A DNA stretch of 13,467 nucleotides from Deltaproteobacteria bacterium (GTDB taxonomy: Bacteria > Myxococcota_A > Polyangia > Polyangiales > Houyiibacteriaceae), in assembly GCA_003647035.1 (NCBI GenBank), contig QMMB01000031.1:1-13467 (forward strand), read 5' to 3'. A program made the position numbers and the translations under genes. Positions 5,762-12,232 of the stretch are shown piece by piece (the first letter of the stretch is position 1; each line of letters opens with the position of its first letter). Below the pieces are notes generated by a model that was given only the letters and a program-made list of their open reading frames with translations, did no database searches and had not been told where the DNA came from.

Positions 5762-8161
5762 TCAGTGCTGGTGTTGGTCGAGGACCTTTTTCGATAGCGG
5801 CCGGAGGAGTAGGCCGTAGAACATTTCCAAGTATCGACGCGTCTCGTCGCGTTCGAGTGAGGAGATGTAGCGCCAGAAACCGTAGATGCGCGACAGCTTG
5901 AGGAGCTTGGAGGCGTAGAGCTCCCAATTGTAGCGTTCTTCGACGCGCTGGATTCCGCCCCTGGAGATTGCATCCCAGGTGTCCGGGTCCTTCTCGCAGG
6001 CGCGGACGAACTCGAGCAATTTCTGGCTGGTCTCCGCGCCTTGCGTGGTGTCGAGGTGAAACCCCGACACGCCATCTTCGATGATTTCGAGTGGGCCACC
6101 GTAGCGGGTAGCGAACGTGGGCAAGCCAGTGCTCATCGACTCGACTACAGTGAGACCGAACGCTTCGAATAACGCGGGCTGCACGAACGCGCCGCGCTGG
6201 TCGGCGACGAATCGATAGAGCGCTCCGACCTTGGTCTTGTCGGTTTGCATCTCGACCCAGCGGACGTTGCCTTCAAGCGAATAGTCGTCAAAGAGCCGGT
6301 GCGCTCGCTCGATTTGCTCTCGCTCGTCGCGGTCCCCGGACTCTTCGGCGCGAAGCCTGCCCCCGACGATGAGCAGGTTGGCGGCCTTGCGCAGATCGTC
6401 GTTCTTCGCGTACCACTCGAGGAGGCCGGCCATGTTCTTGATGCGGTCCAATCGCGACATCGCGAAGAGCAGCGGTTTGTCTTGGTCTGTCAACGAGCCG
6501 CGAAAGGCGCAGTCCGGTGAGCCGTAGACCATCGTTTCGATCTCCTCGCGGAGCTCCTGGGGACGACGCGCCTCGTCGAAATAGGGAAAGAACACGCGCG
6601 CATCGGCGCCCGGCGACACGATGTTGAACTTCGGGTCGAAGCAGTCGACGCCCGAAACGACCCGGTAAAGCCTCGGCAGCGTGAACGAGCTGTAGCTTTC
6701 GTACTGACCAACGGTCTCCGCCGTGCCGGCGATTTCTTGATAGGTGCTGGTGATGATGAAGTCGGCTGTATTCATCGCCATCAAGTCGGCGGTGTATTGC
6801 ACCGCGAAGTGGTGCTCGGCCTCGTGCTCCTGCCAGTGCAGGTCCGACAGTACGTACTTCGTCTTCTCGAGCGCATGGGCGATGTTGCACTGCGTGACCC
6901 CGAGCCGATGCGCCAAGATGCTTGCGACGAGATTGCCGTCGGAGTAGTTCCCGATGACGAAATCCGGGCGCATGCCGCCCAGTTCCGCGAGAAGCTCGCG
7001 CTCCGTGTCGACGGCGTAGCGTTCTAGATATGGCCACACCTCGAAGCGTGAAATCCACTGCGGGATGACCTCGCCCGTCTCGTATTTGCGGAAGGGTACA
7101 CGCAGGATGCGCGCGTTCTCGGTGCCGAGGATCGGCTCGATGCGCTGATCGCAGGTTGTCCCATTCGCCTCTGGAATCAGCCGCGTGAGGACCACGATCT
7201 GAGGCTCGATGTCGAGGCCTTGCTCGTGGATTGATTCCCGCATCTCGCGCTCCAGGGCGCGAACCTGATCGAGGATGTAGACGACCTGCCCGCCGGTATC
7301 GGGCATGCCGAGAACGTTGGATTGCCCGAAGTACCCGTGGGGCGAGACAATCGCGATCGAGAAGATCATCGGCATACGCGCGAGGAAGCTCTCGAGGTTC
7401 TGTGCAGATGGCGCCTCGAGGATGTCGAGTAGGAGCCCCATCGTCTCCTGGATGCGCGCGGGCGTTCGTCCCCAGCCGGCTTCGAAACCCAGTCGATGCA
7501 GAGCGCGTGTGAGGTCCTTGCTTTCATCGGAATGCTCTTCGAGCAGGGTCATCGCCCGGTCCAAAGCTTCACGGAGCTCCTCGACGTCTTGCAGTGTCCC
7601 GTTTAGCATCAGCTGTTGTCCGCGGACCTGGTGCATCTGCAGGAAATCGAACAGAAGCGTCTGACCGCGCCCGCCGTCCAAGAACAGCCGTCCCGACAAA
7701 TGACGGTTGAGGAACTCGACGCCTCGTCCGATGCTCCGCGAATCCTTTAACTTGGGGAAGCCTCGCTCGAACGGGCTCAGGTCAACCTCGAGCACGTATC
7801 GATCCCCCTGAGGGAGTCCCGCTGCAAGGCGCTCCTTGACGTCCAAAAACTCCGTTACCGTGAGCTCCCGGCAATGCATCTCCTCGGTATGCACCTGCAC
7901 GTACTGCCAACGCCCGACGCGCGCCCGAACTGCGAGGCTGATGAACGGCGCGTCGACAGCCGCCTCCTGCGCGTGCCGCATGATGGACGACATCTCGGTT
8001 TCGAGAAGTGGAGCCCCCACGTCGGACTCGCAGAACTGCTCGTAGGCGCGCACTAAGTCAGACCGTAGTAGAAACTTCCGATCCATTGCCTTGAGTCGCC
8101 GAAATAGAAGGTAGATCGACTCGCGGTGCGTCTGAAGCAACTTTTCGAGCTTTGCAATCAT
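5762..8161 (-). CDS. Sucrose synthase (GT4 family)
   Basis: This enzyme reversibly cleaves sucrose with an NDP to give NDP-glucose and fructose. The 799 residues match full-length plant and bacterial sucrose synthases. Residues ~1-265 are the N-terminal regulatory region; the GT-B fold starts with SPHGYFGQSNVLGMPDTGGQ at 273-292. Other signatures are AHALEKTKY (428-436), SRLDRIKN (569-576, Arg570 and Lys575), and EAFGLTVVE with Glu666 and Glu674. In the nucleotide-binding loop, Gln639 is kept, but the position matching the plant Asn reads Val645. Plant-type N-terminal Ser phosphorylation sites are not evident. The ATG overlaps the stop of the upstream sucrose-phosphate synthase fusion (ATGA), so the two are probably translationally coupled. 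No terminator is visible between its stop and the opposing lipoprotein gene. Confidence is high in identity and lower in nucleotide preference. Confidence 0.96.
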   Translation of the reverse strand: MIAKLEKLLQTHRESIYLLFRRLKAMDRKFLLRSDLVRAYEQFCESDVGAPLLETEMSSIMRHAQEAAVDAPFISLAVRARVGRWQYVQVHTEEMHCRELTVTEFLDVKERLAAGLPQGDRYVLEVDLSPFERGFPKLKDSRSIGRGVEFLNRHLSGRLFLDGGRGQTLLFDFLQMHQVRGQQLMLNGTLQDVEELREALDRAMTLLEEHSDESKDLTRALHRLGFEAGWGRTPARIQETMGLLLDILEAPSAQNLESFLARMPMIFSIAIVSPHGYFGQSNVLGMPDTGGQVVYILDQVRALEREMRESIHEQGLDIEPQIVVLTRLIPEANGTTCDQRIEPILGTENARILRVPFRKYETGEVIPQWISRFEVWPYLERYAVDTERELLAELGGMRPDFVIGNYSDGNLVASILAHRLGVTQCNIAHALEKTKYVLSDLHWQEHEAEHHFAVQYTADLMAMNTADFIITSTYQEIAGTAETVGQYESYSSFTLPRLYRVVSGVDCFDPKFNIVSPGADARVFFPYFDEARRPQELREEIETMVYGSPDCAFRGSLTDQDKPLLFAMSRLDRIKNMAGLLEWYAKNDDLRKAANLLIVGGRLRAEESGDRDEREQIERAHRLFDDYSLEGNVRWVEMQTDKTKVGALYRFVADQRGAFVQPALFEAFGLTVVESMSTGLPTFATRYGGPLEIIEDGVSGFHLDTTQGAETSQKLLEFVRACEKDPDTWDAISRGGIQRVEERYNWELYASKLLKLSRIYGFWRYISSLERDETRRYLEMFYGLLLRPLSKKVLDQHQH

Positions 8162-11100
8162 TCCTGTTCCTCTGGCGGGATCCGAATGTCCCCTAAGAAA
8201 TCATAGTAATCGATCCCCTCGAGGATTCCGCGGGCGTGTGGACTATTCGCGAAATACACGCGTGGCCGTCCACGAAGCCGTTCGAGCTCGGGTGTGTGAT
8301 TGCTCACCACCACGCCCAGCGTGTCGCCAGAAAGCATGTCCCAGTCGTTCCCTGAATCACCCGCCACGAGCAAACGTTGCGGTTCGAGGTTCCATTTGAA
8401 GCAGAAAAACCGAATCGCAAGCCCGGGCGAGGCGCGAACCGGGATCACGTCGAGATAGACTTCATGGTCGAGGATGGTCGTCACCCGGAGCCCCTTTTTG
8501 CGAACACGGCGGCGGATCTCTCGAAGGCTGGGTGCACGCTTCGGGTCGAGCCGATAGCGAAGACGGTATTTGGTTGCGGATTTGGCAACCGGAGTCAGAC
8601 CAGGAATCGCGCCCACAACACGTTCGGCCTCGTCGCGGTCCCACCGGTAGCGGATCTGCCGCTCCCACGAGCGATCGGTCACCAACCGCGTGCCGTAGTG
8701 CAGTTCCGTCCCTGCTGCGGTGATGAGAACATCGGGCACCCGGACCTCGAGCTTCTCGAGCAGAGCGAGGGATTCGTTTAGGTTCCGCCCGGTGGCGATA
8801 CCAAATCCAACTTTCACGTCGGTCGTTTCGAGCACTTCCAACAGAGTGGTCAAGGCTGCGTCGTCGCCCGTGAGCGTGTCGTCAACGTCCGTGACGAGCA
8901 CCCGGTCGATGCCCGCGAGCTTGCTGTGAGGCTGCACTGGAACGGGTTGAGTTCCCTTCACGATCTTGCTGACCTCTTGCACGTAGCGGGCCGCGTGACT
9001 CTCCCAGGAATAGTTCTCGTGGGCTGCAGCGATCCCATCTGCAGCCCAGCGGCTCCAACGTGCAGGGTCACCCAGCGCGTCACGAATCGCTTCGCCGATC
9101 GCCTTCGAATCGAGGGCGTCCACGAGGAGCCCGTTGTTGCAGGTTCCTATGATGTCCTGAGGACCGCCGTCGTTGGTGGCGACCAGCGGGAGCCCGGTGG
9201 CTGCAGCTTCGAGCAACGTCAGGCCGAACGGTTCGGTCAACGCTGGGTTGACGAACACGCCTTTCGTCTGTGCGGCTAGTTTGTAGAGGTCAGGCACGTC
9301 GGTCGAGGCGTGATGCTTCGGATAGGCGGCCGAGCCGTAGAGATCATAGCGGTCGATCAGCCGGAGGATGTGCGTGAGAACGCGACGCTGCCCTGCGCTC
9401 ATCTCCGTAATGTCGTCGCGGTTGCCTGCGATGATGATCAGGTTGGCCATCTCGCGCAGCCCCTCGGTCTCGCCAAACGCCCGGACCAGACCTTCGAAAT
9501 TTTTTCGCTCGTCGGCTCTGGCCACGGCGAGAACCATGGGCTTGCGCGGATCGATCAAGAAGCGGTCGAGCTCGGCTGCGATGCCCGGACGTGGCCAGTC
9601 CGGGTCTGGCGGAGAGAAACGCGAGAGATCGACGCCAGGCGGAATGACCTGCATGCGGTCCGGCTGGTAGTGGTCGTAGAGCTCATACTGCTCCCGAACC
9701 TCTTGGCGTGTACTGGCGATCACCAGGGCGGCCGTCTCTACGGCCCGTTCTTCCGCTTCGATGCGCTGGGTGAAGCGATAGGTCTGCTCGCTGGCCTCGC
9801 CCTTGGACTCGAGCCGCAGCTTTTTGACTCTGCCCAGCGAGTGCCCCGTGAAGACGAAGGGCACACCGAGCAGCTTTGCGAGTTGGGCACCGAGGTAGCC
9901 GGCGTCCGCGTAGTGACCGTGGATGACGTCGGGTGTGCGTGCTTGCATCCGGATGTAGCGCGTGATCTGATCGAGAAGACTATCGAGATGAGGCCAAAGC
10001 GTCTCTTTGAGCAGATAGCGGCGCGGGCCGAACGGAATGCGGACGATTTGGGCGCCCGGGCAAATCGGTTCGAACGGTCGCGAATAGCTCTCGTCGACCC
10101 TTCGGTCCTCGATCAAGCGGGTGACGACATCGACGCGCTCGACGTCCGGGCGCTGGGCCAGGGCCCTCGCCTGGTCGACCACGTACGAGACCTGTCCTCC
10201 GGTGTCCGCGTCCCTTCCAAGCTCGATGTCGGTCGCGCGAACCAGGCCGTGGATGGTGAGCGAGAGCACGTAGAGGCCTTCGGGCCCGGGACTGCTGATC
10301 GAGCCGGTGCTTGTTTCCTCCGACCATTGCGCAAGGTGCCCCTCGTACAGTCCGAAGTCAGGCGTCGTCGCGCCGCGAACTGTGCACAGGTCCGCCGCAA
10401 AGGCCGCCGCGCGGTCGAGGGTCGCCTGATGGTCCCACTCGTGGAGCAGCCCAAGGCACACGACGGCGCTGAACGCGTCGCCCGCGCCCACCGTGTCGAC
10501 GACGCTGGCGACCGGTGGCGCCGTCGCTTCGAACACCCGCTTGCCGCCTACCACCGAAAGCGCCCCTTGCGGACCTCGGGTCACGATGACCCCCTGAATC
10601 GCATGCTCACGCGCAAGCCCGAGTGCCGCGTCACGGCACTCCTCGAACGAGTCGGTTGGGCTCGCGGTGAGATCGGCAAGCTCGGTGTCGTTCAGCTTGA
10701 TCCAGTCCGCCGTCGACAAGCACCAGTCGACCTTGTCTTTCGTCCACCACGGCTCCCGGAGGTTGAGGTCGACGAAGGAGGAAGCCTCGGTCTTGCCTTT
10801 CAAAGACCGCAACGCGTTCCAGCTCTCGCCGTTGCGAAGCGCCAGCGTCCCGTGATAGACGAGCCCCGGCGCCTTTTCCGATGCGGCGCGGACGGCATGG
10901 TCGGCGTGAATGAAGTCCCACGCCTGCCCCGGGGCAATTTCGAAGTGGTTTTCACCATCGACGATGCTTGCCGTGACTCGGCCCGTCGGATGTGCTGCGT
11001 CCGTCTGCACGCCGTCCGTCATCAGATCCCAACTGGCCATCCGTTCGAGGACCTCGCGACCTTCGGCGTCCGCGCCTACAGCGGTAATCACCAACGGATG

Positions 11101-11226
11101 CGCCCCGAATCCGCGCAAATGCCAGGCCACGTTGAATGGCGCGCCACCCAGCACACGACTGCCGTCGGCGAAGTGGTCGAAGAGAACCTCGCCGAAAATG
11201 ACAGGTCGGTTGTGGAAACGGTGCAC
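8158..11226 (-). CDS. Three-domain fusion: PfkB fructokinase-like + sucrose-phosphate synthase + HAD sucrose-phosphatase
   Basis: This 1022-residue protein joins three successive activities. Residues 1-~305 are a PfkB sugar kinase of the fructokinase type (GGAPFNVAWHL at 27-37; DTVGAGDAF at 244-252 with catalytic Asp250). Residues ~316-760 are a GT4 sucrose-phosphate synthase: DADTGGQVSYVVDQARAL (339-356), TGHSLGR (460-466), Arg570/Lys575 in ARADERKN, and EPFGLTLLE with Glu665 and Glu673. Residues ~774-1010 are a HAD-IIB phosphatase like the bacterial SPS C-terminal domain: DVDDT (780-784), ATGR (811-814), GDSGND (956-961). Its motif III Lys is replaced by Pro934 (RASPG). Predicted steps are fructose to fructose-6-phosphate, then sucrose-6-phosphate, then possibly sucrose. 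The GTG start is firm: an in-frame stop lies at 11235-11233, and no later start precedes the kinase motifs. Bacterial SPS proteins are usually ~700 residues, so the kinase is an N-terminal addition. Confidence 0.93.
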   Translation of the reverse strand: MHRFHNRPVIFGEVLFDHFADGSRVLGGAPFNVAWHLRGFGAHPLVITAVGADAEGREVLERMASWDLMTDGVQTDAAHPTGRVTASIVDGENHFEIAPGQAWDFIHADHAVRAASEKAPGLVYHGTLALRNGESWNALRSLKGKTEASSFVDLNLREPWWTKDKVDWCLSTADWIKLNDTELADLTASPTDSFEECRDAALGLAREHAIQGVIVTRGPQGALSVVGGKRVFEATAPPVASVVDTVGAGDAFSAVVCLGLLHEWDHQATLDRAAAFAADLCTVRGATTPDFGLYEGHLAQWSEETSTGSISSPGPEGLYVLSLTIHGLVRATDIELGRDADTGGQVSYVVDQARALAQRPDVERVDVVTRLIEDRRVDESYSRPFEPICPGAQIVRIPFGPRRYLLKETLWPHLDSLLDQITRYIRMQARTPDVIHGHYADAGYLGAQLAKLLGVPFVFTGHSLGRVKKLRLESKGEASEQTYRFTQRIEAEERAVETAALVIASTRQEVREQYELYDHYQPDRMQVIPPGVDLSRFSPPDPDWPRPGIAAELDRFLIDPRKPMVLAVARADERKNFEGLVRAFGETEGLREMANLIIIAGNRDDITEMSAGQRRVLTHILRLIDRYDLYGSAAYPKHHASTDVPDLYKLAAQTKGVFVNPALTEPFGLTLLEAAATGLPLVATNDGGPQDIIGTCNNGLLVDALDSKAIGEAIRDALGDPARWSRWAADGIAAAHENYSWESHAARYVQEVSKIVKGTQPVPVQPHSKLAGIDRVLVTDVDDTLTGDDAALTTLLEVLETTDVKVGFGIATGRNLNESLALLEKLEVRVPDVLITAAGTELHYGTRLVTDRSWERQIRYRWDRDEAERVVGAIPGLTPVAKSATKYRLRYRLDPKRAPSLREIRRRVRKKGLRVTTILDHEVYLDVIPVRASPGLAIRFFCFKWNLEPQRLLVAGDSGNDWDMLSGDTLGVVVSNHTPELERLRGRPRVYFANSPHARGILEGIDYYDFLGDIRIPPEEQE
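8168..8173 (-). promoter_or_regulatory. Ribosome binding site of sucrose synthase
   Basis: AGAGGA on the minus strand lies six bases before the sucrose synthase ATG (8161-8159), inside the last codons of the upstream fusion gene. With the four-base ATGA overlap, it supports this start and a two-gene operon. Confidence 0.7.
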
Positions 11227-11289
11227 GGCTTCTTACCCGACGCCTTCCTGGGTGCAGGAGTGTTCGGTCCTCGCTAGGCTCACCTCGGA
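11227..11289. promoter_or_regulatory. 63-bp divergent intergenic region of the sucrose locus
   Basis: This gap separates the GTG start of the SPS fusion (minus) from the ATG of the stand-alone phosphatase (plus). By position it should carry both promoters, or they extend into the genes. I see no convincing sigma-70 boxes or operator palindrome. A weak AAGAAG (minus strand) precedes the GTG; the ATG has no clear Shine-Dalgarno sequence. Confidence 0.4.
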
Positions 11290-12093
11290 ATGAGCATAAC
11301 ACGGTACCTACTCGCTTCAGATTTGGATGGCACGCTGATTCCGCTCGAGCGGGGCCCGCAAAGGTTGCGCGAGGTCGCCGAGTTGGTCCGCGCGTTCGAG
11401 GCGAACGAGCAGCTCCTGCTTGCCTACGTGACAGGGCGGCATCTATCTCTCGCGCAGGCCGGCATCGAGGAGGTCGGCCTGCCCTCGCCGGATTGGTTTG
11501 TCTGCGACGTCGGTACGAGTGTGTATCGCCAGGCCAACGGAGGCTTCGAGCCGGACGGAGAGTATCGCCAAGCGATGCGGGCGGCGTTCGGCGGGCTGGT
11601 CGGCGACGATATCCGCGTCGCGATCGGATCGGTGGCGGGGATGGAGCTGCAGGAAGAGGACAAGCAAGCAGAATTCAAGGTCAGTTATTACACCCCAGGT
11701 CGGCCGGAGCCGCTCGTGGAAACCGTGCAGTCGCGACTCGGCGCTGCGCGCGCGAACGTGAATCTCGTAGCGAGCTACGATCCTGTTGCCGAGCGCGGGC
11801 TCCTCGACGTGCTGCCGGCAGGCATTGCGAAGGACTACGCCGTTCGATATCTGCACGAACGGTCCGGTGTCGACGAACCGCACCTCGTGTACGCGGGCGA
11901 CTCTGGAAACGACCGTGCAGCCATGCTCAGCGGCTATCGAGTCATCGTCGTCGGCAACGCCGATGAGGCGTTGAAGAAGGACTTGGGCATCGAGTCAGTT
12001 GCCCAAGGGATTGCGGAGCGAATCTATTTCGCGGAGCACCCCTACGCGCGAGGCGTCCTGGAGGGACTGCGGCACTTCGGAGCGCTGCGGTAG
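11290..12093 (+). CDS. Sucrose-6-phosphate phosphatase (stand-alone, HAD-IIB)
   Basis: The predicted reaction removes phosphate from sucrose-6-phosphate to give sucrose in the cytoplasm. The 267 residues match the bacterial and cyanobacterial family. All HAD motifs are present: DLDGT at 11-15 (Asp11 nucleophile, Asp13), VTGR at 47-50, motif III Lys181 in AGIAKDYAVRYL, and GDSGND at 203-208. CDVGTSVY at 72-79 is also characteristic of sucrose phosphatases. The ending YFAEHPYARGVLEGLRHFG resembles the end of the phosphatase domain in the neighbouring fusion, pointing to a related substrate. It is transcribed away from the fusion across a 63-bp gap, and polA converges from downstream. A related HAD-IIB sugar phosphatase (for example mannosylglycerate- or trehalose-type) is possible from motifs alone, but the context favours sucrose. 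Confidence 0.9.
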   Translation: MSITRYLLASDLDGTLIPLERGPQRLREVAELVRAFEANEQLLLAYVTGRHLSLAQAGIEEVGLPSPDWFVCDVGTSVYRQANGGFEPDGEYRQAMRAAFGGLVGDDIRVAIGSVAGMELQEEDKQAEFKVSYYTPGRPEPLVETVQSRLGAARANVNLVASYDPVAERGLLDVLPAGIAKDYAVRYLHERSGVDEPHLVYAGDSGNDRAAMLSGYRVIVVGNADEALKKDLGIESVAQGIAERIYFAEHPYARGVLEGLRHFGALR

Positions 12094-12232
12094 CGTCACA
12101 GCGGCCAGGTAACTGCCCCGCGCGCAATCGTGGGAAAAACGCAGGGAAAAGCACAGCTCGTGCGGCCTCATCGACTTTGATACGCCTCGTTTTGCCGTCG
12201 TGATCGGCCAGCTCGCGTGCGTCCTTTTCCCG
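12094..12232. other. 139-bp convergent intergenic region
   Basis: This spacer lies between the stops of the sucrose phosphatase gene and polA. No open gene, tRNA or repeat element is evident. It contains two short A-rich tracts (12134-12139 and 12147-12150) next to a small hairpin, listed separately as a possible terminator. Confidence 0.6.
12147..12163 (-). terminator. Weak candidate terminator for polA
   Basis: On the minus strand, a 4-bp stem (GCAC/GTGC) with a 5-base loop (12163-12151) is followed directly by TTTT (12150-12147), with another T run further on at 12139-12135. The position, about 70 bases past the polA stop, fits. The stem is very short, so this is only a candidate. Confidence 0.25.

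Noticed and set aside
9310..11277. A 655-codon open frame on the plus strand opposite the SPS fusion.
   Set aside because: It lies fully antisense to a gene with clear catalytic motifs, has no recognisable domain, and long antisense frames are expected in GC-rich coding DNA.
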